Notes: a model not told the origin generated them from the letters alone. A stretch of 64,000 nucleotides of DNA from Piezodorus guildinii (GCA_023052935.1 CM041295.1:164285366-164349365), one strand, 5' to 3'. Positions 1 through 10,903 are shown, counted from the stretch's first letter. Numbers and translations: made by a program.

Positions 1-470
1 AGGAAATTGTATATTTGTGTCGGGTGATGCGATCTTTGAGAAGGTTTTTGGTTTCACCAATTTAGGCAGAGTTGCAATTAGGATTTCCGCAAGGGATGGG
101 ATAAACAATTTTTGAACGATGGTCTGTTGGTATACTGTCTTTAAGTCGGCTGTAAATATTGGAGAGTTTGTAGTGGGATTTGAAAGCAAGTCTGAGGTTT
201 GGATTGAAGGATTTTAATGATTTTTTAATTTTTTCTGAAAGAGAGGGAATGTAAGGTACGGATCTATATAAGGGAGTTGATGATGATGATGGAGTAGAGA
301 GGTTAATTGAGGTTGAGACTGATTCCTGTAGTTATTTATAAGTTTGTTTATGATCACGGTAGGGAAGTTATTGTCCAGGAGAATTGTCTTTATGCGGTTA
401 ATGTTGATGTCGTGGAAACGGGGATCGGAAAGGAAAAGGCTTCGGTGTATAAGATTTTTGGCAACCGAAG
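1..470 (-). pseudogene. Penelope-like element: post-RT region and GIY-YIG endonuclease fragment
   Basis: Read on the minus strand, one frame stays open from about 470 to the window edge except for one stop. It begins with a post-reverse-transcriptase segment (FLSDPRFHDININRI, then a TILLDNNFP stretch). It continues into KIVYPIPCGNPNC and, after the stop, IGETKNLLKDRITRH. That last part is the GIY-YIG nuclease signature of Penelope-like retroelements (Y-x-I-P-C ... Y-I-G-E-T ... R-x-x-x-H). The stop stands where the tyrosine of YIGET is expected, consistent with a single Tyr-to-TAA change. The upstream RT core is absent and the 3' part lies off the window. The family call is from motifs; decay and truncation are seen directly. 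Confidence 0.8.
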
Positions 471-1735
471 CCTTTTATAAAGCCGAACATTTACATACAA
501 CTAGAACCCCTTCCTTTTAATCAAAAGACTGACAAACATAACTTGTCACTAGCTTATTCTCAAATATTAAATTTAATAAAGCATCCTTAGCTCATTTTTT
601 AAACAACCATCTGATCATCTCTTCATAATTTTATTTTTATTTATTTATTATCAATTTTTATTTATATATTTATTTAATTTTTGTACTCCCCTTTTATTTA
701 TTTATTTGTTTACCTACTAGATTACTGTTTATTTATCATTTCCTTCGACAGCTCCTTATCGTCATTCGTTATTACCTAATAGTCATTTATCATCGTCATC
801 CGTTATTACTTAATATCTTTTAATCTTTACCTCGTCACTATTTCTTACAATTTTATCAAATACTCATAAGTAATAACTCAAGTACTCTCAAGTAATAACT
901 TTTGGCTATTTTTTAACAATCGAATCAGTAAACATAACTTAGCTTCTTGGAATATTCCTAACGGACATTCTAGTTCTCATATTTTCCGTTCCACGCAATG
1001 AGCGTTTTTTAAACTGGGAAACATCACTCCTTTAGGCAGCGTCTTCAGGTCGAGTCAAGTATGTATCTTTTTTCTTATTGATAAGGTTCTTTTTTCATCG
1101 CCCATTTCTTTCTCCCTCTTTCCATACTCATATCTTTCTCCGTTACATATCCTGACATATAATTATTAGTTTAATATTAAATTATTTTAAAATTTAAATT
1201 ATTTTTTATTCATACTGTTTCTCTTTTGTAATGACTATGTTCTTTTTTTATATATTACCTATACTCTTAACTATGTTTTTAATATATAACCGTCATATAT
1301 CAACTCAAAATTGTTAATATTTAAAATTTTAATTGTTCACATATTTTTCCTTTGTCATTTTTTTCATTTGCTTAGTCTCTCTTTATATATTCTCATTACA
1401 ATATTATCATCTCAATTATGTTTACTTCCATACTTTATAACTATCATCTTAATTTTGTTTATTTCCATACTTTATAACTGTCACCTTATTTCCATACTTT
1501 ATAATTGTCATCTTATTATCATTTTACATTTAATTTTATTTATGTTCCCATAATTTATTACTGTCATATTATTATTATATACCTAACGCATTATTAAGTC
1601 TATAATTACATTGGTTGTTATCTTGTTTTAGCCCTGATGAAGGCCCACATTGTAGGCCGAAACGTCGGCACATAATTAAAATAACATTTATTTTAAATGT
1701 GTGTTTTTAATTTATGACCGCACCCCCAACCATCT
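471..1735 (+). mobile_element. Penelope-like element 3' end (plus strand), opposite to the preceding fragment
   Basis: At about 475-600 the plus strand encodes a decayed PLE C-terminus containing NQKTDKHNLSLAYSQILNLI. It matches the PLE C-terminus at 36.4-36.5 kb on the minus strand (NHKTDKQCISSIYSHILNSI). One frameshift separates this from an upstream AEHLHTTRTPSF piece. About 1 kb of T-rich non-coding tail follows, then a hammerhead-like motif (1631-1669) and the end sequence GACCGCACCCCC near 1715. The same order (C-terminus, roughly 0.9-1 kb tail, hammerhead-like motif, ACCGCCACCC) is seen at 36.5 to 35.4 kb in the other orientation. The two PLE pieces therefore meet at about 470 in opposite orientations. 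Confidence 0.65.
1631..1669 (+). ncRNA. hammerhead-ribozyme-like motif of a Penelope-like element
   Basis: The order is GCC, CTGATGA, one extra A, GGCC, 9-nt loop, GGCC, GAAACGTC, GGC. The flanking GCC/GGC can form stem I. The two GGCC boxes form stem II. CTGATGA and GAAAC are the two conserved hammerhead core boxes. ACGT is self-complementary, as expected for a minimal stem III working as a dimer, with cleavage expected after GTC. Hammerhead motifs in Penelope-like elements are established knowledge. The one-base insertion between CTGATGA and stem II departs from the textbook core, so activity is inferred, not shown. Confidence 0.7.
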
Positions 1736-1739
1736 TCCT

Positions 1740-2280
1740 CATAAAATTATATCGAACGATTTCAAAGTTTCTGTCTGTCTGAAATGTCATCCGATTTCAT
1801 CTAAAATGCACTCAAGTATGTATTTCCAAGCATACATTTATTTCCATACCAAAGCTTACTAAAACATTTCCTTTCTTAACTTAAAAGTAAATTAATATAG
1901 TGAAAAAACAATCCTAGGTTTTAAAACAAAAATAAGTAAAGTAGGTCATTAACAAATCAGTTAAAGTTGTTTACGTTTCCTTCAAAATTTCAATGTAAAA
2001 TTCGAACCTTTTCATTAAAGAACTTTTGGGGGTATTATAACTATGATAACACAGACAACCTGAGTAAGTTAATGAATAAAGACACTTTGTTCTTTAAAAA
2101 GTTTTATTTTTATGAGCTTGATTACCGTCAAATAATTATTTTATACTGAGGAAAACAGGGATAAAGAGTATTATAATTAATATTATTATAATTCGTACGT
2201 ATGAATTATGGGAGGAGTCAGTTAATTAATTAATAATTAAATAAATAATGTCATAACAGCCTATGAAACATTTTTTTATG
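1740..2280. other. AT-rich stretch without recognisable gene
   Basis: Only short chance ORFs are present. No motif, repeat or element boundary could be supported here. Confidence 0.5.
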
Positions 2281-2282
2281 TT

Positions 2283-2321
2283 TCCGACGTTTCGGCTTTA
2301 ACATATGGCCATTATCGGGGA
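2283..2321 (-). ncRNA. decayed hammerhead-like PLE end
   Basis: On the minus strand the order is CCGATAATGGC, loop, GCC, GAAACGTC, GGA. The GAAACGTC box and a GGC/GCC stem II are intact, but the CTGATGA box has decayed to CCGATAA. It points away from the motif at 2508, so two PLE ends lie back to back about 190 bp apart. Confidence 0.5.
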
Positions 2322-2507
2322 TGGAAATAATTGGAAACGAAAGAGATAAAGATAATGTTTTTCACAAGTATATATGAATAAATAGCATAATTATAAGTAG
2401 TAAAACAGATAAGAAAAAAAAAAAGGAAGAGTACAAATAATAGGTGGTTTGAGTGACGGAAAAAAAGATAAGAAAATTGTCAAACTAAGCTGAATGTTTG
2501 CCATATT

Positions 2508-2608
2508 TGCCTGATGAAGACCAGAAGCGTAGGTCGAAACGTTGTTTAATAAATATCTTTTAACTATTATCTAATATTTTTTTTTTTACCGCCACCCGAT
2601 CCATCTAA
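2508..2608 (+). ncRNA. hammerhead-like motif plus PLE terminal sequence
   Basis: TGC, CTGATGA, A, GACC, loop, GGTC, GAAACGTT, G: both core boxes are intact. Stem II is GACC/GGTC, a compensated change relative to GGCC/GGCC at 1631. Stem I is weak. About 40 bp later comes ACCGCCACCCGATCC, the same end sequence seen next to the motif at 35.49 kb. Confidence 0.6.
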
Positions 2609-3018
2609 TCTTTCATAAATATTACATGGTCAACTATTAAATATTAAAAAATGTTATTAACGGATAATGATGACTATAAAATTAAAATATTTAATATTAA
2701 ATGTTATAAAATATTTAACTATTTGATTATGGCTCACGAAGAAAAAGTTGTGGTAATTGAAGTAAATATAATTTTTTATTAATTGAAATATTAAAAAAAA
2801 ACAATTTGGCTGTACAGTAAAGAGACAATAATTTTTAAAAAATTTAGTGGCAAAAAAGTATTCATACTAAAGTAGTACCAATGGTCCTAATAATAACTTA
2901 AAAACTTGCTATCAGGACAATTTTAGGTTTATTATTTTAAATAATCAACCTTTGTAATCGAACAAAAAAAAAAAAAAAAATTACCAATCCTCAAAATTTG
3001 AGAGCTTACGTTTCAAGA
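2609..3018. other. AT-rich stretch, no gene seen
   Basis: Low-complexity AT-rich DNA with A-runs. No coding signal was found on either strand. Confidence 0.5.
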
Positions 3019-3550
3019 TGCGTAGAATCCGAAGAACGAATAAAAAAAAATCCGTTTGTCCGCCGTCCGCGGCATTTCTCCAAAACTACTGGACCATTTT
3101 TTTTGAAATTCGGCACAAAAATACAAGCCCATTCAACGATGATCCTAACAACTAGACGTTGATATCAGCTGGTTAGTTTTAAAATGGCGGCCGATTAACA
3201 GTATTTTATTCAATAACTCGGTTATTTTTGAAGATAGAAAAAAAAAATTATTGGTGTTTTTTAACGCGAATAATTTTATAAAAGTGAAAAAAATTGAAAA
3301 TTTTCACATAAATACGCTTATAACTCAGTTATTTTGAAGATAGAGAAAAGTGTGTACGGAGTTTTGGAATCAGTAAAGCGCGATAAACAAAAAAAAAAAA
3401 AAGGAAAAATTAAAAAAAATGGAAATCTCGCATATATATGCGCTTATAACTCAGTTATTTTTTAAGATAGAGAAAAGTGTGTATAGAGTTTTAGAATCAT
3501 TATAGAATTAGCGTAGAATCCGAATAACGAATAAAAAAAAAATCCGTTTC
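3019..3550. repeat. diverged tandem repeat (about 126-bp period) within a direct repeat
   Basis: A block beginning CTTATAACTCAGTTATTTT and running through AGATAGAGAAAAGTGTGTA occurs at about 3317 and 3443, with a weaker related block near 3212. The whole stretch is bracketed by two copies of GCGTAGAATCCGAA followed by ACGAATAAAAAAAA (about 3020 and 3510). The composition resembles a non-autonomous mobile element, but no terminal repeats or coding region identify it. Confidence 0.6.
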
Positions 3551-5030
3551 TCCTAATAAATAAATGAATAAATACTAAAAGCTTTTAGTGCCATTTGATA
3601 GAGAATTAAATTTTAGACCAAATGAAAAAAAAAATCATTGCATTTGGTTAATAACTAGCTTAGATATTGCGTTTTGAAATCAGTGGTAGTGTTATGATAT
3701 GATGCTTTGAATTAGTGCTTTTCATATTAATTAATTGCCTATCAACAGCCAGATAAACGGTTATACCCTAATATTGTTATTTGGAAATAATAAACCATTG
3801 TTTAATACTTTGCAGCATTTTTTCTCCTACTTTGTAATCCTTCATTTTAAAGTAAACAATAACAAATAACTGTGAGAATTTCATTTATTATTAACAGATA
3901 ATTCTGTAAAAAAATGGGTTCCAAATCTCAAGAATTAATTTCCTCATTACTAAGACCGACTTGTTTCTTTATTTCAACAAGTTTTAAGTTTTCAGTGTGT
4001 TGGAAAAATGTCGCACTTGACGCTACAATATATTATTATAAAATTTAAAGTGGCTCTGTTGTTAAAAAGAGGTGGGGGTAGAAAACTTGTCACAGTGAGT
4101 GAATCGGATTCGTGAATCGGACAGGGGATAAAGATAGAGCCGCAAGAAAAAAAAACCTTTATCAACAAAGCAAATCGGAAAAAAAAAATTGCAGCCCCTC
4201 CCTCCCCCCCTCCCGATATTTTTTAAATACGAGGTTTTGAATTTGTTTTCCGAAGGTGTACCTTCTGAAAAACATAGTTGGAAAACAATTAATTTATGAA
4301 CAGTGTGGTTTACATGCTATTGTCAAGTCTGCCAGTGGAAAAGCTGTATCCCTCTTGTTTCTGGTAATTATTTTATTTTTTTTTTTAAATATTTTTATAC
4401 GCCTTTAGCTAGGTGACATTAGCCCAAATTTAATAATATTTACAATTATCATTATTAGTTACAATAAAAATAATTCGAAACTATTTCTTAACATTAAATA
4501 ATTGTTTACTAGACTTATGATTATTTCTTCCTATTATCTAATCAACAGAAGGCCATACATCGTCCATATAAATAAGTAATGTAAAGGAAATAACATAAAA
4601 ATTGGAGCTGCTAGTTTATTATCGGAGGATTTTAAGTCTCAATAAAGGCATGCTTTTATGAGGGAACAACTCAGGTTTTTAACGGCAGGTAAATTAAAGT
4701 GTCAAATATCTACCAACGGCTAACAAAAAAAACGCATTCATTGGAATTCAAATCGAAAGTTCATTCAGTTCGATGAACTGTATTACAACGAAACTTTTAA
4801 ATACATTCGATCTACTTTCCAGGAATTCGATCTATTCCGAGGAAGTTTCATGTTCCAGCTATAGTTTAAAGGTGTGAATTCCTTTTATGACTTTCTCTGT
4901 TCTGATAGCCACAGAAACCTCACTGCAAGTCACTCAATGTTGGTATGATGAGGATGCAAGGGAAAGATCCAAGTTGAAGCTATAAACAAATAAAAGGCAC
5001 ATATAGCCGGCTTGAGGTTACGCAACGAGG
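3551..5030. other. AT-rich non-coding stretch
   Basis: No ORF with recognisable protein similarity and no clear repeat boundary. A GC-richer patch at about 5030-5150 contains a short hairpin (CCGGAC ... GTCCGG) whose origin I cannot identify. Confidence 0.4.
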
Positions 5031-5158
5031 CAAGGTCAATGTTGTAAAAACCGGACGGGCACGTGAGTCCGGCTCACATGTCTTCGGTGACGTAAGGCGA
5101 AGGATAGCGGTACTCACGTGGAGCGCTCTCAAAGGGCTGCGGCCTTTTTTGGCACCTC

Positions 5159-5315
5159 ACCCATCATCAGCATACCACCTCATACACCATTCATACCTCC
5201 CCTCACCCATCATCAGCATACTACCTCATCCACCATTCATACCTCCCCTAATCCACTATCAGCATACCACCTCATCCACCATTCATATCAATCCAAATCC
5301 ACTTTCAGCAAACCG
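5159..5315. repeat. 46-bp minisatellite, about 3.4 units
   Basis: The AGCATA anchor recurs at 5169, 5215 and 5261, with a degenerate AGCA at 5307, an exact 46-bp period. The unit contains CATACCACCTCAT. ORFs here are products of the repeat and are not taken as genes. Confidence 0.85.
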
Positions 5316-5364
5316 ACTCAGCGTATCATGCATACGTATCATAAACCGTAAGTTACAATATATG

Positions 5365-5870
5365 CCAATTGTTAAGAATCCTTTCAAAGAGAAAGGAAAT
5401 GGCGACTAAAATTTAGAATAAAAAATAAATAAAATGGTCCTTAATATATTAAAATCTGCATATCCTTCGGAATAGTAAAATTAGTTTTTTTTCATGCGTA
5501 ACTCGCCCTACTTATAACAGACTTATGTTATTTCGGACCGTTTCTTGCATCAGGAAGAGATTTGTGATATTAAAAAGTGTCATTTTTAGTGTTTTAATCC
5601 TATTTACTACTGAATTGTTTCGATTCGGATCCTTTTATTAAATAATAAAGTCAAAAATGGTGGTTCACTTCCATTGGAAATCGTATCCTCATTACAATAA
5701 ATGTCAATTGCGAATTAAGAATATTAATTAAGAATCCTCTCAACGAGAATGGCGACTGTAACTTAGATTAAAAAATATGTATAAAACAGTCCTTAAAATA
5801 TTAAAATCGGTCATATCCTTAAAAATGGTAAAATTATTCCTTTTTGTGCATGAACATACTATCTCCTCCA
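5365..5870. repeat. diverged direct repeat of about 140 bp
   Basis: Block 1 (about 5365-5510) runs from AAGAATCCTTTCAA to the GCGACTAAAATTTAGA stretch and a TATCCTT segment. Block 2 (about 5725-5870) runs AAGAATCCTCTCAA, GCGACTGTAACTTAGA, TATCCTT. The same landmarks lie in the same order about 355 bp apart, so this is an old tandem duplication that also includes the minisatellite side. Confidence 0.55.
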
Positions 5871-6103
5871 CTATCATAACCCACTACACCTTTACAATCA
5901 CTAATCCACCAATCTATATGTTATCATCTCTGACACGTTTTCATTCAGACCGTCACACAGTAGTAACAAACGCAAATTTTTGCGGGGGCAAAACTCTACC
6001 CTAGTTGTTCTATTTTAGCCATTATAACGGCATTTTATCCTTCTTTTTTTTTTTTTTAAGCTCATTTTTATGTCAGAGAAATGTCTCTGTAACTAATTAT
6101 TCT

Positions 6104-6114
<11 letters not shown>

Positions 6115-6186
<72 letters not shown>
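6115..6186. repeat. (TA)n microsatellite
   Basis: Uninterrupted TA dinucleotides over about 70 bp. The overlapping ORF rich in alternating Tyr-Ile is an artefact of the repeat. Confidence 0.95.
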
Positions 6187-6191
<5 letters not shown>

Positions 6192-6471
6192 CTTAGTTAT
6201 TGTTTATAAATCTTGAAAAAAAGGTCATAATTATTAAAATTATTTTAAATATCTCAATATGATGAAGTGAGTTTTTCATTTATTTTTTTATTTATTTCGG
6301 TTTTGATTCTAGCTTTTACGGACGAAATTTCAAAAAACGTAAATTGACCCCAAAAAATCAATTTACTTTTGGATTTAATCAATTATCAATTAAAAATGCC
6401 ACTCGTTGCATTGAAAATAAATTTACTTAGGTGCGACATGAGATTAAAATGGCTGATATACCTTTAGTAGA

Positions 6472-6526
6472 ACAACCAGTGCAGAGTTTTGTACCGAAAA
6501 AGTGCGTTTGGAACCATTGTGCGTCC
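6472..6526 (+). repeat. dispersed 55-bp repeat (GTGCGTTTGGA family), copy 1
   Basis: About 55 bp matches 33821-33876 with roughly seven mismatches, sharing CGAAAAAGTGCGTTTGGA and then ACTGTGCG or ATTGTGCG. The function is unknown; it is probably part of a dispersed element. Confidence 0.6.
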
Positions 6527-6954
6527 TAAAGAAATATCGTAACTATCTACGAGCTATAAGGTCTATCTTCTAAAGAACTCTCTAAAAAAATACCTTAAAA
6601 TAAGGCCAATCTTGCGAACACATGTAAATTTTCCTCACTTAATAATGCCCAACAAATTCATTAAGTTTTCGTCTTTTTCATTTTTTTTTTTCATATTATT
6701 AGGTTGCAAGTTGATTATGTATCTAAATGAATCCAGACAATCTGGACCATTTCCCTTCATTTTTGTCCATACTTAAGAGACAAAATGTACCAGAATAAAA
6801 ATTATTTTCATTTAAAAAACATAACTAAATACAAATAATAAGCCGGGACTGCAATCAACAGCACTTATGTAGTTTTCTGTCTGTTCTATCGATTCGAAAA
6901 ATAAATATTTACTTTCCAACGATAAGATTAAAATGATGTTTCATTTCGAATTTA

Positions 6955-9005
6955 AATTTTTTAACCTTTCCCAACCCCTCCTAAACTGATTTTTGGACGA
7001 GCGAACTGGGACGGATTTCGGACAGACTTGGAAAACTAAATTGGACTTAACGCTTCCACTAAAAACTAAAATAGACGTTGACAGTGCCGTAGATAAACTT
7101 ACAGACTCAATACGTACCAGTATATTCGATAACAGTACAAACATCAACACCAACAACCCTCAACAAAATAACCTGCCACAGCATATTCATAACTTATTAA
7201 GGGAAAAAAGAAAAGCAAGATCGAAGTGGCACAGGACTAGATATACAGGAGACAAAACATATTATACCTAACTGACTAACCAACTAAAATCAGGAACCTA
7301 GAAACTCAAAAATAAAAATTTTCCGAGTATGACTGAAATACAACTACAGACAAATCATTATGGACAAAAACTAGTTAACTACTAAACTTCAAAGATTTTA
7401 ATCATACTCTCCTTAATGAATCTCAATCCTGGACCAGATCTGATAAAGAGAAATCCCAAACATTCGCTCAGCATCTTTTTAAAACTTATAATCCGCATCC
7501 TGAGATCCTTAATCCGCATCGCCTTAAATTCATTGAAGCAGAACTGGGTATTCCACTCCAGTTGGCCCTTACTTCTAAAGCATTTCAACCTTCAGAAATT
7601 TTGAAATTAATCCACAAATTACCTTACCAGAAAGCTCTTGGACACGATCTAATCACAGCCCAAATCCTTAAGCAACTTCCTAGAAAAGCCATCGAATTCC
7701 TCACCTACATTTACAATTCTATACTCCGCACTACATATTTTCCTCAATCCTGGAAATAAGGTATTGTTAAAATGATCCCCAAACCCAAAAAGGCACTAGA
7801 GCTCCCTTCTTCCTACCGTCCTATATCTCTTCTACCCATCATAGGTAAAATCCTAGAACGGCTCCTCTTTAAACGACTATACGCTATCCTAGAATCATAT
7901 CACATAATCCTAGAAAGCCAGTTTGGATTCCGAACTTCCCACTCCACCATCCAGCAATGTCCACCGCGTGGTGTATGTTGTCTCGTCTGCACTGGAGTGC
8001 GAATTGTACTGCACTGGAGCCTTTCTTGACGTTGCTCAGGTCTTCGACCGAGTCTGGCACCCAGGACTGTTGTACAAACTCCGCAAATTTATCCTTCTAT
8101 ATACTTCCTAATCATCCAGTCTACCTCTCTGACAGATCCTTCAAGATAAACCACAATAGATCCTATTCATCTCTTTTCACCTAGTCTGCTGGTCTCAAGG
8201 CAGTATCCTAGGACCCATTCTTTACAGTATATACAGCTGATATCCCAACCCATCCTAACACCTTCCTTTCTACTTATGCCTATGACACTTGCGTGTTATC
8301 GGTTAATAACAATTGTTTCTCAAACTCTCCAATCCCACTTCAGAGACCTTGAGGTATGATGTCAGAATTGGGGAGTTAAAATCCATTCCAATAAATCCCA
8401 ACAAATTACCCTTCGTCGAAAACCTACAGATCCGCTATTTAGAACTCCTGCTTTACAAACGACTTACATGGAATCCGCATACAATACTGAAAATACAAGA
8501 AACTGCACGACGATTTCGGCTACTACAACACTTACTAGACTGCCGCTCTAACCTTCATTTACATTTCATTTACATGACCATCATAAGACCTATCTGGACT
8601 TACGGAGTTGAGCTATGGGGCTCTAGTAAACCATCAAATTCTCCCGAATCCAATCCTTACAATCCAAAATCCTTCGCAAAATCCTTAACGCTCCTTACTT
8701 TGTCACGAATAAAATCATCCACTATGACCTTGATGTTCCATATGTTGCTGATTTAGCCCGTACCAGGTATCACACCATGGAAAAACTCCACTCCCACTCC
8801 AATCCATTAGTTTCAATCCTAGCTTCCTCTGCGATTCCTGATAATCCTCCGAGGTGTCTGAAAAGAAGATGGCCTCGAGATCGTCCTGTTTAGACTCACT
8901 ACTAAAGATTGCTGCCAATGGGCAGTTTCTCTTCATGTTTATTCCATGTGTTTTATCATTTCAGCTTATTTAATTAATTTTTTTTTCTTCTTAATAAAAT
9001 TCTTA
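6955..9005 (+). pseudogene. decayed Jockey-type non-LTR retrotransposon (ORF2 reverse transcriptase)
   Basis: Starts inside ORF2, after the endonuclease, with a linker (NLPQHIHNLLREKRKARSKW near 7180). RT fingers/palm pieces follow: LPYQKALGHDLITAQILKQL (about 7620), SSYRPISLLPIIGKILERLL (about 7810), ESQFGFRTSHST (about 7915), GAFLDVAQVFDRVWHPGLL (about 8010). The catalytic YADD box reads YAYD (about 8270), so an active-site Asp is lost. The C-terminal part is TIIRPIWTYGVELWGSSKPS (about 8580). At least five frame changes or stops break the gene, and the gag and endonuclease are missing. It is closely related to copies at 13.7, 19.7, 28.2 and 59.8-63.7 kb. The 3' end lies near 9000 in an A-rich stretch. 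Confidence 0.85.
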
Positions 9006-9061
9006 ATAAAAAGATAATACATAATACTTAATACGAAACGCCTCCAGCCCCTAAAGCGCTG

Positions 9062-9290
9062 TAATGTATGTTTGTTTGTTTATTCATTTAACACCTCTTG
9101 TAAGATACCGTGGCTCATCGGAGGATGTACATGACATCGCAGAGGCTCGTGAACACCTTTTTATTTCCCCCATCCCTCCTACCCCTGCCCGGTTGAAACT
9201 CGCGACCTTGGGCAAAGGGGGCTGTTATGCTATGTAATGAGGTTGTTATATACCTCTACACCATAGGTGACCTCATTAACCAATAACGTT
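9062..9290 (-). mobile_element. tRNA-derived SINE (minus strand)
   Basis: On the minus strand a tRNA-like head has TGGTGTAGAGGTA (A-box-like) and GCGAGTTTCAACC (B-box-like) about 60 nt apart. The body ends in GTTAAATGAATAAACAAACA. That tail is shared with the SINEs at 27.4-27.65 and 31.65-31.90 kb, suggesting one family or shared retrotransposition machinery. Confidence 0.6.
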
Positions 9291-9794
9291 CATTATAAAT
9301 CGTGTATCTCTATGATTCTCAGGTAGGCCTCCGGTTTTTTGGAGGGAATGGGATTTAGTCATGAAGGAAACTGCGTGGCCCCTGAACTGAACAAACAATT
9401 GAAGGTCCGCTAAACTTTAATTGAGGTTGTAAGGAATAAAGTATGACCTACCACACTGCGTCCTAACACGTTACAAACCCACACTGACATCTTTTTTAGG
9501 TCCTGCGCACAGTCGAAAATATGACTGATTTAGGTGGATACAATTCCGAAACTTGTCCTTATTTTACTTTTGGGGTCCCATATTACAGAAAAAAATTTCA
9601 AAAAAAAATATAAAAGTAATTAATTTTTTAACACGATTGGCGAGCGCACAGAGGCCAAACATCAAATTTATTTGCTAAAATCTAAAGCTTCCCTATATTT
9701 TAAGTTTTAAGTCCCAGAATACGGGAAAAACAATACAAAAATCTAATTATGGCTCGGAGTTGCTGAAACCTCCTAATAGATGTATTTTATATCA
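9291..9794. other. intergenic, no gene seen
   Basis: Mixed-composition sequence without an ORF or repeat I can identify. Confidence 0.4.
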
Positions 9795-9842
9795 TTTACA
9801 ATTTATAATTTGAAGAGTTTCCTTCAAATTATAAATTGTAAA
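9795..9842. repeat. 21-bp perfect hairpin
   Basis: Arms 9795-9815 and 9822-9842 are exact reverse complements (TTTACAATTTATAATTTGAAG) with a 6-nt loop. It could be a small mobile-element end or chance in AT-rich DNA; no gene is adjacent. Confidence 0.7.
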
Positions 9843-10459
9843 ACTTTTAATTCAGAGTGTTGTGTCTGAAAAAAATTATGTATCACTCAAAACGCAAAAA
9901 ATCGCAAAAAATTCTTTGTAATATTTAAAAGACTAGAAGGATTTATGAAACAAATCTTACAAACAAATCCTCGGCGTAACTTGGGGGTTATATAGTTTTT
10001 CGTTATTGAATAGGGGCATACATTTACACATTACTAAATTAAATCTATAGGTAGATTGCAATGTATATTCAATGATGAGTTTGGAAATATAATGTCTTAC
10101 CTGTCCCAGCAATGTCCATTGTTAAATAAAAGCAAAACGACTTTGCGCTAAACATACCTTGAACACGATAAATGGCCATCGAATAAAGACAATCCCACTG
10201 TCCGTTATTGTCCGCACTTGTGCAAACAGGAATGATTCACTCATTTACTATTTATTTGTAAACACGGTATGGCGAGAAATATTAGTATTAAGGGTCTTGC
10301 CAAATAATAATAAAAAGGTGAAGAACTGGAAAATTCCAAACTTTTGACTTGACTTTGCCCACCTACATTGGTGATTTTGCCCTGTGTGCAGCCTATAGAA
10401 TTAACCATCTTTGTTTAAACACAATTAGTAGGAATAATTGACATATTTGGTAGCGACAT

Positions 10460-10461
<2 letters not shown>
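9843..10461. other. AT-rich intergenic stretch
   Basis: No protein-like ORF and no repeat boundary found. Confidence 0.4.

Positions 10462-10535
<74 letters not shown>
10462..10535. repeat. (TA)n microsatellite
   Basis: About 72 bp of TA repeat just left of the large palindrome. Confidence 0.95.
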
Positions 10536-10537
<2 letters not shown>

Positions 10538-10566
10538 AGAAATTAATTCATCGACCCTTTTTTTTT

Positions 10567-10898
10567 TATATTATAATTTTGTTTTAAATAATTCGGGTTT
10601 TGGGCCATTAAACCAATACTCCTTCTTAATTTTCTTTATTTTGACGTTTCGATCCTCCGTCCATGAATACACATAGGATCCTTTTCACTGCAACAAAGAA
10701 TTTTATTGAGCACCGGCACAACACAAGTGCCCTGTGTTAGCCTGAGTGGTGTGCCGGTGCTCAATAAAATTCTTTGTTGCAGTGAAAAGGATCCTATGTG
10801 TATTCATGGACGGAGGATCGAAACGTCAAAATAAAGAAAATTAAGAAGGAGTATTGGTTTAATGGCCCAAAACCCGAATTATTTAAAACAAAATTATA

Positions 10899-10903
<5 letters not shown>
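10567..10903. repeat. perfect palindrome, two 154-bp arms with a 29-bp spacer
   Basis: Arm 10567-10720 is the exact reverse complement of 10750-10903; I found no mismatch. Each arm holds GGATCGAAACGTC, the 3' half of the PLE hammerhead-like motif, followed by AAAATAAAG. The arms may be two inverted PLE end sequences. A recent inverted duplication and a fold-back sequencing artefact both fit the perfect identity. Confidence 0.9.

Noticed and set aside
1311..1553. Membrane-protein-like ORF of 80 codons
   Set aside because: It is a translation of T-rich low-complexity DNA inside the tail of a Penelope-like element.
5118..5409. Two overlapping proline/histidine-rich ORFs
   Set aside because: Open in several frames only because of the 46-bp minisatellite.
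6005..6196. 63-codon ORF with Tyr-Ile repeats
   Set aside because: The product of a TA microsatellite; the same artefact recurs at 18.9-19.2, 24.9-25.1 and 33.5 kb.
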